Assembly: GCA_000972765.1 (NCBI GenBank)
Contig: CP011265.1
Coordinates: 2,217,501 to 2,281,500, forward strand
Direction of reading: 5' to 3'
Length of the DNA stretch: 64,000 nt
Origin: Verrucomicrobia bacterium IMCC26134
Lineage (GTDB): Bacteria; Verrucomicrobiota; Verrucomicrobiia; Opitutales; Opitutaceae
A program made the position numbers and the translations under genes. This document shows, piece after piece, positions 37,172 to 46,342 of the stretch. The notes under the pieces are model-generated. The model was not told the DNA's origin, searched no databases, and worked only from the letters and a program-made list of their open reading frames with translations. Within the stretch, counting starts at the first letter, position 1. Every line of letters begins with the position of its first letter.

Positions 37172-37515
37172 CTCAGCCGAGCAGTTGCAGGCGTTGGGCG
37201 GCGGAGAGTGGCTTTGGGAGCGTAGCGTTCGGCGGCGGCCTGCATGGTCAGGTCTTCAGCGTAGCTTGGCATAATCGCTTCCATTCACGCGCGGCCCTCC
37301 TGGGGTCGTCAGGAGCTGCGGGAAATATTTTTGCACACTTCCAAAGCGATAGGCACGCACACTGACGCACCCGGCGAGGCGCCGAGCAGGGCCGAAATGG
37401 TGCGGTTATGGTTGGTGACGACCTCCGTGCCGTAATGCACAATGCCAGCCTCGCTATCGGTCTTCTTGATCACCTGCAACCGGATGCCCGCGTCCATCAG
37501 ACGCGCCCCAATCCG
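37172..37515 (-). pseudogene. C-terminal remnant of a second malate:quinone oxidoreductase
   Basis: On the minus strand, translation around 37500-37320 gives RLMDAGIRLQVIKKTDSE and then AGIVHYGTEVV and SALLGASPGASVC. This parallels the C-terminal part of the intact Mqo (VDGGIRVQAIKKTDGE, AGIVHFGTEVL, SALLGASPGASVC). After KNI the frame shifts (KIFPAAPD resembles RKSFPHL), and a possible end, SAAQRLQLLG then stop, lies at 37172. No N-terminal part or start is present. It is about 190 bp downstream of the intact mqo on the same strand. The DNA differs at many positions, so this is an old paralog or divergent duplicate rather than a recent copy. Confidence 0.72.
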
Positions 37516-37708
37516 AAGAGGTAAGGCCCGATTTTTGTTAGTTTCATGAAACGATTACCTGGAGAGTTTGCTCGGATGACCACACAGGGCGTCCGGGCTG
37601 CCCACCTGAAGTATTTTTTGCGATCTACGAGTGCACCACGGGGTTCACGCAACGCTATCTGTTTCGCGATCTCGCGCCGGCTCATCAGCTCCGCTCGCGG
37701 TTTTGGGG
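37516..37708. other. non-coding spacer between mqo and its remnant
   Basis: No coding frame similar to Mqo or other families was found here. A 12-bp perfect palindrome, GTTTCATGAAAC, occurs near 37539-37550; its meaning is unknown. Confidence 0.35.
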
Positions 37709-39229
37709 TTACACGAGCTTCAGCTGCTTGCGGGCGGTGGCGGCCAGCTCGTTGAACTTTGCGGCGTTTTCAGGGAGGCGGTAGTCCAAACCGTAGGTGG
37801 GAATCAGCTCCTGCATGCGCTTGATGCCGGCGGCGTTCTCGGTGAGGTGCGGGAAGCTCTTGCGGATGACCTCGGTGACGATGTTCACACACACCGAGGC
37901 GCCGGGGGACGCGCCAAGGAGGGCGGACATGGATTTGTCGGCGCTGGTAAGGACCTCCGTGCCGAAGTGGACGATGCCGGCTTCGCCGTCAGTCTTCTTG
38001 ATCGCCTGCACGCGAATGCCGCCGTCCACGAGCTTCCAATCCTCGTCCTTGGCGTTGGGATAGAAGATGCGCATCACCCGCATCCGGGCGGCCATGCTCT
38101 GCGTGCCCTGCAGAACAAGGTAGCGCACGAGCGGAAAATTCGTGGCGGCGATCTTGAGGAGGGTGCCGAGGTTGTGCGGCTTCACCGAGCGCACGAGATC
38201 GGTCCAGCTGCCCGTGCGGTGCAGGAAGCGCGTGGTCCACGCGGCGAAGGGGCCGAAGAGGAGCGTCTTCTTCCCGTCGAGGATGCGTGTGTCGATGTGC
38301 GGCACGGCCATCGTGGGCGCCTCGGGCAGGTTCTGCCCGTAAACCTTGGCCTGATGCCTCGCGACGATCTCGGGCTTGTCGCACACGAGCCAATGGCCGC
38401 CGATGGGAAAACCGCCGAGGCCCTTCGCCTCGGGCAGGCAGGCCTTTTGCAGGAGCAGGATGCTGCCGCCGCCCGCGCCGACGAAGACGAACTTGGCGAG
38501 GCGCGTCGTCGTCTCGCCGGTCTTGAGGTTTTGCACCGTCACCGCCCAGCGTCCGTCGGGCTGTTTTTTGAGGTCCACGACCTTGCTGCTGGCGTTGACG
38601 GAGCAGCCGGGCTGCTTACCCAGCCAGGCGAGGAGCTTGCGGGAGACGTTGCCGAAATTGATGTCGGTGCCGCCGTCCATCTTGGTCGCGGCGATCGGCA
38701 TGGCTGGATCGCGGCCCTCGGTCAGCAGCGGAGCCCACGCACCGATCTTCTTCGGGTCGGTGGTGAACTCCATCTCCCTGAAAAAGTGATGCGCCGACAT
38801 GCCGGCGAAGCGCGACTTGAGGAAGGCCACCTGGTCGTCGCCGTGGACAAAGCTGATGTGCTGGACCGGGTTGATGAAGTCCGTGGGGCCGTCGATCATG
38901 CCCGAGGCGACGGCGTGGCCCCAGAACTGGAGCGATTGCTCGAACTCCTGGAAGATATCGATGACCTTCTGCACCTTCACCGGGCTGCCATCTGCGGGCT
39001 TGGGCGTGTAGCTGATCTCGCAGATGCCGGCGTGGCCGGTGCCGGCGTTGTTCCAGCCGTTGGAGCTCTCAAAAGCCAATTCGTCCGCCGCCTCGAACAC
39101 CTGGATCGAGAGCGCGGGATCGAGCCGCTTGAGCAGCGCGCCGAGGTTGGCGGACATGACGCCGCTGCCGATGATGATGACATCGGAATCGGCAGGCTGC
39201 GAGGCGGTGGAAGTGGTGGCGGTGGACAT
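37709..39229 (-). CDS. mqo: malate:quinone oxidoreductase
   Basis: A 506-residue FAD-dependent membrane-associated enzyme oxidising malate to oxaloacetate and passing electrons to quinone. Seen: the dinucleotide motif DVIIIGSGVMSANLGALL, NGWNNAGTGHAG, FVFVGAGGGSILLLQ in the middle, and the conserved C-terminal LLGASPGASVCVNIV. Full length for the family. It follows rhaB after 255 bp on the same strand and is probably transcribed separately. A decayed paralogous C-terminus lies downstream. Confidence 0.94.
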   Translation of the reverse strand: MSTATTSTASQPADSDVIIIGSGVMSANLGALLKRLDPALSIQVFEAADELAFESSNGWNNAGTGHAGICEISYTPKPADGSPVKVQKVIDIFQEFEQSLQFWGHAVASGMIDGPTDFINPVQHISFVHGDDQVAFLKSRFAGMSAHHFFREMEFTTDPKKIGAWAPLLTEGRDPAMPIAATKMDGGTDINFGNVSRKLLAWLGKQPGCSVNASSKVVDLKKQPDGRWAVTVQNLKTGETTTRLAKFVFVGAGGGSILLLQKACLPEAKGLGGFPIGGHWLVCDKPEIVARHQAKVYGQNLPEAPTMAVPHIDTRILDGKKTLLFGPFAAWTTRFLHRTGSWTDLVRSVKPHNLGTLLKIAATNFPLVRYLVLQGTQSMAARMRVMRIFYPNAKDEDWKLVDGGIRVQAIKKTDGEAGIVHFGTEVLTSADKSMSALLGASPGASVCVNIVTEVIRKSFPHLTENAAGIKRMQELIPTYGLDYRLPENAAKFNELAATARKQLKLV

Positions 39230-39454
39230 GGCGGGCGGGGGCGAACGGAGGACGGGCGAAGGCGACGGATGGAACAGAGGATTGGCCGCAAGTCCCGCTG
39301 GGCGGGACGAAAGCGAAGGCAGAATGCGAAAAAATTAAGGCAGGACGGAAATGGGTTTTAGGAGAATATTTACCGGCTCAAAAAAGAACGGCGGTATTGG
39401 ACACATATCGGAGCCAAAATCATATCAATCTTCCGATTCCAGTTCGCTCCGTTT

Positions 39455-39479
39455 TTTGCGATTTTTGCGTCTCTTTGCG
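39455..39479. repeat. three spaced TTTGCG repeats upstream of mqo
   Basis: TTTGCG occurs at 39455, 39464 and 39474, spaced 9 and 10 bp, just past the rhaB stop. Similar TTTGCG/CGCAAA arrays occur as intergenic repeats in many bacteria (recalled, not checked). Confidence 0.35.
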
Positions 39480-39484
39480 GCCAA

Positions 39485-40933
39485 TCATGCCCGAGGTTGG
39501 TAGATGACGGGCTTGAGCGTAGGCGCAAGCAAGGCGCGGAACGTCGGCAGGTCCTTGACGGCGCGCAGGGCGATGAGCTGGCGGGCAATGTTGCCCACTG
39601 CGGTGCCTTCGAGGGCGAAGGCGACCACCGGGACGCCGGCGGCGTCGGCGGTGGCCTGGCAGAGCAGACGGTTTTTAGAACCGCCGCCAACCATGAGGAT
39701 GCGGGTGAACTTGCGTCCGCCAAGACGCTCGAAGGCTGCCTTGGCGTCGGCGTGACCGCGACCGAGGGAGGCGCAAATGAGGCGGGTGTAGGCGACGAGA
39801 TCCTTGGGCGCGGCGAGGCGGCGCTTTTTGATCTGGGCGTCGATGGCGGCCTTCATCGAAGGCGGGTTGGAGAAGGCGGGATCGGTGACGTCGAGCAGCA
39901 CGGCCGGCGCGGGCAGTTTTTCAGCGGCGGTGATGAGGGCGGTCCACTCGGCGTCCGTCTTCGGACGGGAGGCGAAGTCCTTCATGATACCCTCGAGCAA
40001 CCACAGACCGATGACATTGGTGAGCGGACGGTAGCGGCCGTCGCCGATGCGCTCGTTGGAGATGCGGGCGGCAAGGGCCTCGGCGCCGAGCACCGGGGAT
40101 TCGCTCTCGTAACCGACCAACGACCAGGTGCCGGAGCTGATGTAGAGATCGCCGCCATCGGGCGAGGCGGGCATGGCATCGTAGGCGCAAGCCGTGTCAT
40201 GACCTGGAACGACGACGACCTCGGTGTCCTTGATAAAATCGAGACCCTGCACAGGGCCGAGTCGGGCGCCGGCGAGCACAGGCGCGGCCAGCCAGCGGGC
40301 GGGCACCTTAAAGTGCTTCAAAGCGGCGGCGGACCAGCCGGTGCTCCTGACATCCAGCAGCTGCGAAGTGCTGGCGATGGTGATCTCGTTCACCATGCGG
40401 CCGGAAAGCAGGAAGTTGAAATAGTCCGGAAGGAAAAGACAGCGCGAGGCGAGCTTCGCCACGCCGGGATGGGTGGCGACCGTCTCCGCGAGCTGGAGGG
40501 AGGCGTTGTAGAAAACGTTCGGGATGCCGGTCGCCGCGTAGATGCGGGCGAGCGCGGCGGGATCGGCGGCGAGAGCTTTCAGGCCGGCCTGGGTGCGGTT
40601 ATCGCGGTAAGCGAAAGTCGGATACACGGGGCGGCCCGCGGCGTCCACCAGCACATAATCCACCCCCCAGGTATCGACGCCGACCGAGGCAAGCGCCGCG
40701 CCCTTGGGCAGGAGCGCGACGGCCTTGCGCAGACCGGCGACGATCTGCTCCCACAGTCCGCCGATGTCCCAGAAATCATGCCCGCCCATGGTGCGGAAGG
40801 CATTCGGGAAACGGTGCGCCTCCGTGAGCACAAGACCGGTGCCATCCCAACGACCGAGCATGACTCGGCCGGAGGTGGCGCCCAGATCGATGGCGGCACA
40901 GTAGGTAACGGTGGACTTCTTTTTGGCGCACAT
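39485..40933 (-). CDS. rhaB: L-rhamnulokinase
   Basis: A 482-residue FGGY-family carbohydrate kinase that phosphorylates L-rhamnulose at O1. Seen: phosphate 1 motif AAIDLGATSGRVMLG, VGVDTWGVDYVLVD (RhaB-type substrate region), GHDTACAYDAMP, SSGTWSLVGYES and the ATP-binding ILMVGGGSKNRLLCQ. It is the third gene of the rha operon, 32 bp after the aldolase/dehydrogenase gene. The product goes to that upstream-encoded aldolase. Confidence 0.93.
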   Translation of the reverse strand: MCAKKKSTVTYCAAIDLGATSGRVMLGRWDGTGLVLTEAHRFPNAFRTMGGHDFWDIGGLWEQIVAGLRKAVALLPKGAALASVGVDTWGVDYVLVDAAGRPVYPTFAYRDNRTQAGLKALAADPAALARIYAATGIPNVFYNASLQLAETVATHPGVAKLASRCLFLPDYFNFLLSGRMVNEITIASTSQLLDVRSTGWSAAALKHFKVPARWLAAPVLAGARLGPVQGLDFIKDTEVVVVPGHDTACAYDAMPASPDGGDLYISSGTWSLVGYESESPVLGAEALAARISNERIGDGRYRPLTNVIGLWLLEGIMKDFASRPKTDAEWTALITAAEKLPAPAVLLDVTDPAFSNPPSMKAAIDAQIKKRRLAAPKDLVAYTRLICASLGRGHADAKAAFERLGGRKFTRILMVGGGSKNRLLCQATADAAGVPVVAFALEGTAVGNIARQLIALRAVKDLPTFRALLAPTLKPVIYQPRA

Positions 40934-40965
40934 GGCAGACGGGGAGCGGGAGACGTTTTACAGGA

Positions 40966-43161
40966 TCAACGCAGGAAGGCCTCGTGGAGGCCGCCATCCA
41001 CGGTGACGATCTGGCCGGTGGTCTTGCTCAGGCGTTGGGTGACGAGGAGGAAATACGCCTCGGCCTGGTCGGCGGGCGTGATCGGGGCCTTGGTAAGGGT
41101 GCGGTCGGCGTAGAACTGGGCGAGCTTGGTCACCAGCGAGTCGGTGGCCTCGTCCTCCGTGTAGGGGATGGCGTATTTCGCGAGCGAGCCGATGACGCGA
41201 TCGCGCGGGAACATGGCCGAACCCTGGACGACCGTGGCGGGGGCGACGCCGTTGACTCGCACCAACGGGGCCAGCTCCATGGCGAGCTCGCGAACGAGGT
41301 GGTTGGCGGCGGCCTTGGAGGTGTCGTAGGCGAGCGAGCCCTTCTTGGCCACGGCGGCATTGGCCGAGGTGGTGAGCACGAGGTTGCCGCGCAAACCCTG
41401 GGCCTTCCAGGTCTTGAAGGCCTCGTCCGCGACGAAGTAGCTACCGGTGACGTTGATATTGAAAGTCAACGCCCACTTGTCATCGGGGATGTGACCGGAG
41501 GTATCCGAAGGCACGAAGATGCCGGCGGTCACGCAGATGGAGTCAAAGCCGCCGTAGGCGAGCGCGACCTGATCAAGCATGGCGCGGATGGAGGCGCGGT
41601 CGGTGATGTTGGCGGCGAGACCGATGGCAACGCCACAATTCGAGATGCCGGTGCCGGCAACGCCGATACCGAGGCCGAACTTGTCGGTGATCTCCTTGGC
41701 GGTGGCCTCGGCGGCGGCGGCGTTGAGGTCAACGCACACGATGTGGGCGCCCTCGCGGGCGAGACGGTGGGCGGTCTCCTTGCCGATGCCGGAGCCGGCA
41801 CCGATGACAACGATGACCTGGCGGGCGAGCTCTTTCTCGGCGGGCATACGCTTCAACTTTGCCTCTTCGAGGAGCCAATACTCGATATCGAACGCCTCCT
41901 GTTGCGGAAGGGAGATGTAGCGGTCGATGGCCTCGGCTCCGCGCATGACCTCGACGGCGCAGTTGTAGAACTCGGCGGTGACACGGGACTCGGACTTGTC
42001 CTTGCCCCAGGCGATCATGCCGAGGCCGGGGATGAGCACGACGGTCGGATTCGGGTCGCGCACGGCGGGCGAGTCGGCGCGTTTGCAGCCAGCGTAGTAG
42101 GCGGCGTAGTCCTTGCGATAGAGCTCGAGACCGGTGGCGAGCTTCTTCTTGAGCGTGGCGAGGTCCTCGGCCTGCGGGTCCCAGGCAACGTAGAGGGGCT
42201 TGATCTTGGTGCGGAGGAAATGGTCGGGGCAGCTGGTGCCGAGAGCCGCGAGGGTGAGGGCGTCGTTGGAATTGACGAAGCGAAGGATTTTATCGTCGTC
42301 CTGAACAGTGCCGATGAAGCGCTTTTGCTGGGAAACCTGGCCGCGGAGCCAGGGGAGAATCTCGGCGAAGGCGGCGCGGCGCTGGGCCTCGGGGAGCGTT
42401 TGGAATTTCTGGCCGCCGAAGGCCTTGGCGTCGCCGCCCTTGGCCTGATATTTTGCCTCGATGTAAGCGGATGCTTTTTCGATGAGGTCGAGGGTCCAGG
42501 TGTAGCAAGCCTTGTCGTCATCGGCCCAAGAGATGAAACCGTGCTGGCCCATCATGATGGCCTTTACGTTCGGCTGCTCCTTGGAGATTCGCTGCATGGC
42601 GAGACCGAGCTCGAAGCCGGGACGCATCCAGGGCACGTAAGCCATCTGGCCGCCGAAGATTTCCTGGGTTAGTTTTTCGCAATTGGCCGAGGCGGCGATG
42701 GAGATGATCGCATTGGGATGCATGTGGTCGACGAACTTGCCCGGCAGGAAGCTGTGCAGGGGCGTGTCGATCGACGAGGCGCGGGGGTTGAGATTAAACG
42801 TGGCGTGCGCCTGCATGCCGACCATGTCGTCTTCGGCGGGAGCCTTGAGGCCCTTGTCGGCGCGGGCGTTGTAAACGCCTTGGAGGGCGAGAAGTTTCTC
42901 CTGATAGAGCGACGAGAAAAACTCGCGACCGGCGGTGCGAAGGTCGCCGCCCGAACCCTTCACCCAGAGAACCTCGACCTCTTTGCCCGTGATGGGATCT
43001 TTGCCGGCGAGTTTGGAGGATGTGTTGCCTCCTCCGGTGTTGGTGATGCGTTGATCGGAGCCCAGTAGGTTGGAGCGATAGACCAGGCGGGCGACGGGAT
43101 CGAGCGAGGCGGCCTTGGCGTCTTCCCAACGGAAGTTAACGTGTGTGTAGGTGTTGGACAT
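40966..43161 (-). CDS. bifunctional rhamnulose-1-phosphate aldolase/L-lactaldehyde dehydrogenase
   Basis: A 731-residue two-domain protein of the RhaEW/YuxG type. Residues about 1-440 are a class II aldolase: metal His in FVDHMHPNAIIS and GQHGFISW, and a GGNTSSK N-terminal loop. It splits rhamnulose-1-phosphate into dihydroxyacetone phosphate and L-lactaldehyde. Residues about 450-731 are an SDR with GAGSGIGKE, TTSANAAVA and catalytic YDTSK, taken to oxidise lactaldehyde (role from B. subtilis-type homologues). It replaces separate rhaD and aldA/fucO genes. It lies between rhaA (27 bp) and rhaB (32 bp). Confidence 0.92.
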   Translation of the reverse strand: MSNTYTHVNFRWEDAKAASLDPVARLVYRSNLLGSDQRITNTGGGNTSSKLAGKDPITGKEVEVLWVKGSGGDLRTAGREFFSSLYQEKLLALQGVYNARADKGLKAPAEDDMVGMQAHATFNLNPRASSIDTPLHSFLPGKFVDHMHPNAIISIAASANCEKLTQEIFGGQMAYVPWMRPGFELGLAMQRISKEQPNVKAIMMGQHGFISWADDDKACYTWTLDLIEKASAYIEAKYQAKGGDAKAFGGQKFQTLPEAQRRAAFAEILPWLRGQVSQQKRFIGTVQDDDKILRFVNSNDALTLAALGTSCPDHFLRTKIKPLYVAWDPQAEDLATLKKKLATGLELYRKDYAAYYAGCKRADSPAVRDPNPTVVLIPGLGMIAWGKDKSESRVTAEFYNCAVEVMRGAEAIDRYISLPQQEAFDIEYWLLEEAKLKRMPAEKELARQVIVVIGAGSGIGKETAHRLAREGAHIVCVDLNAAAAEATAKEITDKFGLGIGVAGTGISNCGVAIGLAANITDRASIRAMLDQVALAYGGFDSICVTAGIFVPSDTSGHIPDDKWALTFNINVTGSYFVADEAFKTWKAQGLRGNLVLTTSANAAVAKKGSLAYDTSKAAANHLVRELAMELAPLVRVNGVAPATVVQGSAMFPRDRVIGSLAKYAIPYTEDEATDSLVTKLAQFYADRTLTKAPITPADQAEAYFLLVTQRLSKTTGQIVTVDGGLHEAFLR

Positions 43162-43188
43162 GGTAGGAATAAGTTGAGGGAAAAAGGA

Positions 43189-44475
43189 TCAACGACGGGA
43201 GAGGACCTTGCGTTCGTAGGTCTTGATCTCGTCCATGAAGGCGAGTCCGGCAGGCACGTTGTGGCGGCGGCAGAACTCGTCCCAGACGAGGCCGAGAGGC
43301 AGGGCGCGGGACTCCTCGAAGAGGGCGAGTCGGAGGGCATGGTCGCCGGCCTGCTCGGCGGCGCGGAGGCGGGCGGCGGGCTCAAGCAGGGCGGTCAGCA
43401 GCGCCTTCTGCGCGGCACGGGTGCCGATGACCCAGGCGGCGAGGCGATTGATCGAGGCATCGAAGTAATCGAGGCCGATGGCGGTGCGTCCGAGGAAACC
43501 GCCGCGCACCAGCTCCTCAAAAATGGCGCGCGTGGCGTCGTCACAGGTGACGACATGGTCGCTGTCCCAGCGCACGCCGCGGCTCACGTGGAGAAGCAGA
43601 GCGGGGGTAAACTGGAGAACGGAGGATATTTTGTCGGCGAGCGACTCGGTCGGGTGGAAATGGCCGGCGTCGAGGCAATAGGCGAGATTGCCCCGGGTAA
43701 GGGCGTAGCCGAGGTAGAACTCGTGCGAGCCGGCGGTGTAGGACTCGGCTCCGATGCCGAAGAGCTTGGATTCAACGGCGTCGAGGTGGTGTTTCGCGTT
43801 AAGTTTTTCCGCGAAAACACGGTCGAGCGAGGCGGCGAGACGGGCGCGGGGCGCGGCCCGGTCGAAGGGCGTGTCCTTGGAGCCGTCGGGTATCCAGACA
43901 TTGGTGACGGTGCGGGTGCCGAAGGTTTTTCCAAAGGAAGCGCCGATGCGCCGGGCGGCGGTGCAGTGGTCGATCCAGAAGTCGCGCACGGCGGCGTCGG
44001 GGTGCGAAAGCGTTCCGTCGGTCGCGAGCGGATGCGAGAAGCAGGAGGGGTTGAAATCGAGGCCGTGGAGGCCGCGTGCCTTGGCCCAGTCCACCCAAGA
44101 GGCGAAGTGCCTGGGCTCGATGGCGTCGCGGTCAACCGCCTTGCCGGCGAAGTCGGCGTAGATGGCGTGAAGATTCAGGCGATGGCGGCCGGGCAGGAGT
44201 TTGTAAACAAGGTCGAGGTCGCCGCGGAGCTGGTCGAGGGTGCGGGCCTTGCCTGGGTAGTTGCCGGTGGCCTGGATGCCGCCGCCGGAGAGGGTCGCGT
44301 CGGGTTTCTCAAAACCGCCGACATCGTCGCCTTGCCAGCAATGCAGGGAGATGGGGGTGTTCGCCAGCGTGGCAAGGGCGGCCTCCACATCGACGCCGAG
44401 GGCGGCGTAGGCTGAGCGCGCGGCGCCGAAGGCGGTTGCGTTGGACGGGGCGGAGACTGTGCGGGATTTTGCCAT
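43189..44475 (-). CDS. rhaA: L-rhamnose isomerase (E. coli RhaA type)
   Basis: A 428-residue isomerase converting L-rhamnose to L-rhamnulose. The sequence follows the E. coli RhaA type closely: [26 protein letters not shown], [15 protein letters not shown] [51 protein letters not shown] and the C-terminal YERKVLSRR. It is not the RhaI type. It is the first gene of the rha operon and diverges from an araC gene across an 87-bp spacer. Confidence 0.94.
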   Translation of the reverse strand: MAKSRTVSAPSNATAFGAARSAYAALGVDVEAALATLANTPISLHCWQGDDVGGFEKPDATLSGGGIQATGNYPGKARTLDQLRGDLDLVYKLLPGRHRLNLHAIYADFAGKAVDRDAIEPRHFASWVDWAKARGLHGLDFNPSCFSHPLATDGTLSHPDAAVRDFWIDHCTAARRIGASFGKTFGTRTVTNVWIPDGSKDTPFDRAAPRARLAASLDRVFAEKLNAKHHLDAVESKLFGIGAESYTAGSHEFYLGYALTRGNLAYCLDAGHFHPTESLADKISSVLQFTPALLLHVSRGVRWDSDHVVTCDDATRAIFEELVRGGFLGRTAIGLDYFDASINRLAAWVIGTRAAQKALLTALLEPAARLRAAEQAGDHALRLALFEESRALPLGLVWDEFCRRHNVPAGLAFMDEIKTYERKVLSRR

Positions 44476-44534
44476 GGTGGGTGGAGAGGTTTAGCCTATC
44501 CTAACGGAAAAACCGGCAGAAAAGAATGTGGCCA

Positions 44535-44564
44535 ATGGCTCAAAACATATGAAATTTGAGCCAT
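44535..44564. promoter_or_regulatory. perfect 10-bp inverted repeat overlapping the araC start, operator candidate
   Basis: ATGGCTCAAA (44535-44544) and TTTGAGCCAT (44555-44564) are perfectly inverted with a 10-bp centre. The right arm includes the first two bases of the regulator's ATG at 44563. The rhaA start is about 60 bp from the left arm, so a protein bound here could affect both divergent genes. Confidence 0.55.
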
Positions 44565-45450
44565 GATAAAAGAAGCCGGCGATTTCGCCTGTTACCTGCC
44601 AGCCAGCAATGAAGCCGGACTTTGGGGGGTGAGCCTTCGCGCGGGCGGACGTATCACTCATGCTCCGGGCGATGCCTATCCGCCGAAGGGGCATCCGGCG
44701 GACCATGCCTTCGAATGGGAACACGGTCGCGTGCTCGGCGCCTGGCAGGTGGTATGGATCGAACGCGGTGCGGGCGAATTCGCCTCGCGCCGGGGCGGAG
44801 CAGGCGAGCGCGTAACGCAGGGGGACGTGATTTTCATCACCCCCGGCCAGTGGCATCGCTACCGACCGGCCGCCAAAACCGGCTGGCGCGAGCATTGGAT
44901 CGAATTGGAGGGAGCGGTGCCTGCGCGTCTCACGGAAGCCGGCCTGCTGCCCGCCAACTGCGCTGTGCTGAGCGGACTGGAGCCCGGCGCGCTGGGTGCA
45001 AGCATCGCGGGGTTGCACGAAGGTTTCGACTCGGCCGGCGCGGCGGAAAGCGCGGCGGGCGGGCTGGGCCTGCTGGGCCTGCTGGTCGAGGGCATGCGCC
45101 GCCACGGGCAAGACGAAGCCCCGCTGGTGCGCGCGGTGCGGCGCGCGGAACGCATCCTGGCCGAGCGTCTGGGCGAGACGCCGGACCTGCCCGCGCTGGC
45201 CCGCGAGCTGGGCGTGGGCTACGCCGGCTTCCGGCGCGAGTTCAAGCGCCGCACCGGCCTGGCGCCCGGACAATACCTGATGCGCCTCCGCCTGGAGCGT
45301 GCCCAACGCCTGCTCGGCGCCACGCCGGCCACCCTGGAAGCGGTGTCGGAAGCGGTGGGCTTCAGCTCGGCGTTTCATTTGTCGGCGGCGTTCAAGGCGC
45401 GTTTCGGAGTGGCTCCGAAGGTGTGGCGCAAGGGACAAAATGCAGGATGA
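44563..45450 (+). CDS. AraC-family transcription regulator of the rha operon
   Basis: A 295-residue regulator. The N-terminal half is a cupin-like ligand domain (ITHAPGDAYPPKGHP, VTQGDVIFITPGQWHRY, WREHWIELEG). The C-terminal about 100 residues contain two helix-turn-helix units, LPALARELGVGYAGFRREFK and LEAVSEAVGFSSAFHLSAAF, ending in the AraC signature. It is divergent from rhaA and overlaps a palindrome at its start, suggesting autoregulation and control of rhamnose genes. The ligand is probably L-rhamnose or a related sugar (inference). Confidence 0.9.
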   Translation: MIKEAGDFACYLPASNEAGLWGVSLRAGGRITHAPGDAYPPKGHPADHAFEWEHGRVLGAWQVVWIERGAGEFASRRGGAGERVTQGDVIFITPGQWHRYRPAAKTGWREHWIELEGAVPARLTEAGLLPANCAVLSGLEPGALGASIAGLHEGFDSAGAAESAAGGLGLLGLLVEGMRRHGQDEAPLVRAVRRAERILAERLGETPDLPALARELGVGYAGFRREFKRRTGLAPGQYLMRLRLERAQRLLGATPATLEAVSEAVGFSSAFHLSAAFKARFGVAPKVWRKGQNAG

Positions 45451-45463
45451 AGAAGGCGGTGAC

Positions 45464-46216
45464 TCAGAGCCCGAGCGCCTTCTGCCGGTAGTGTTCGTCG
45501 GGCCGGCCGGCGATGCGCTCCACCTGGGCGGCGGTGAGAAATTGCGGTTCGCCACCGGAGATGGCGGCGGCGCCGGCGAAGATCTCGGCGGCTTTCACCG
45601 CCATCAAGGTCGCGGCCAGCACCGCCTCGGGCGTGGCGCCGAGGGCGATGAGGCCGTGGTTCTCGAGGAGAATCAGGCGAGGCGGACGGGAGAGGCGTTT
45701 GATGTAATCCTCGACGGCGGACTTGATCGCCCGGGAGAGTTTCAGGCCCGGATCAGTGTAGGGCACAAAGACGCTTTCCACGCCGCAGCACACGATCTCG
45801 TCAGGGAAAAGACGGCGGGTGGCGAAGGTGCGGGCGTGCTTCGAGCAGAGCAGCGCGTTGACCGCGATGGGATGCGTATGGCCGACGAAGTTCACGCCGG
45901 GCAGCGTGAGCAGGTAGGCGTGGAAAATCGCCTCGACGGAAGGCTTCTTCATCTCGGTCGAAACGCGTGCAGCGAAGAGTGCCTCGTCCACGGCGGCGTC
46001 GCCCATGCTTTCGGTGGCGAGGAGCGGGATGAGTTTATCGAAGCGGCAGGTCGCCGTGCCGGCCACGGCCAGAGTGGCGAGATTGGAGCCGGAGGCCTTA
46101 ACCGTGAAGGTCGCGGCGTCGTGGCGCATGGATGTATTACCCTCGCCGAGGATGGCGAGACGGCGCTCTTCGCGACCGAGCTGATGGGAGAGGGACAGGA
46201 GGGCGTCGAGGGACAT
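45464..46216 (-). CDS. class II aldolase/adducin-family protein
   Basis: A 250-residue class II aldolase with the N-terminal ILGEGNTSMRH loop, zinc His pair in FVGHTHPIAVNAL, and the third His in LLENHGLIALG. Relatives are fuculose- and rhamnulose-phosphate aldolases. It lies 126 bp downstream of a FucI-family isomerase gene on the same strand and could cleave the phosphorylated product of that isomerase. No kinase gene lies between them. Whether it is a second rhamnulose-1-P aldolase or acts on another deoxysugar is open. Confidence 0.82.
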   Translation of the reverse strand: MSLDALLSLSHQLGREERRLAILGEGNTSMRHDAATFTVKASGSNLATLAVAGTATCRFDKLIPLLATESMGDAAVDEALFAARVSTEMKKPSVEAIFHAYLLTLPGVNFVGHTHPIAVNALLCSKHARTFATRRLFPDEIVCCGVESVFVPYTDPGLKLSRAIKSAVEDYIKRLSRPPRLILLENHGLIALGATPEAVLAATLMAVKAAEIFAGAAAISGGEPQFLTAAQVERIAGRPDEHYRQKALGL

Positions 46217-46224
46217 GTCGTGAA

Positions 46225-46330
46225 AGGAGCTAGGATCTGGAATTGAGGAGCGGCGAGAAAGACGGCGCCCGAAGCGGAAAAGACGGGGAATGCCGCATCT
46301 CTCCGCTCCTGGCTTTCATCTTCAGGCTGC
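46225..46330. repeat. degenerate copy of the sucC-sucD repeat, partly paired
   Basis: Starting near 46228, GGAGCTAGGATCTGGAATTG resembles the sucC-sucD repeat unit GGAGCTGGAATCTAGAATTA. A CTCCGCTCC stretch further on recalls the right part of that element. It fills the spacer between two genes of one operon, as in sucC-sucD. Confidence 0.35.
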
Positions 46331-46342
46331 TTCGGGTGTTCG

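Noticed and set aside
40984-42672. 562-residue open frame antisense to the aldolase-dehydrogenase
   Set aside because: Same shadow pattern opposite a well-supported gene; no motif seen.
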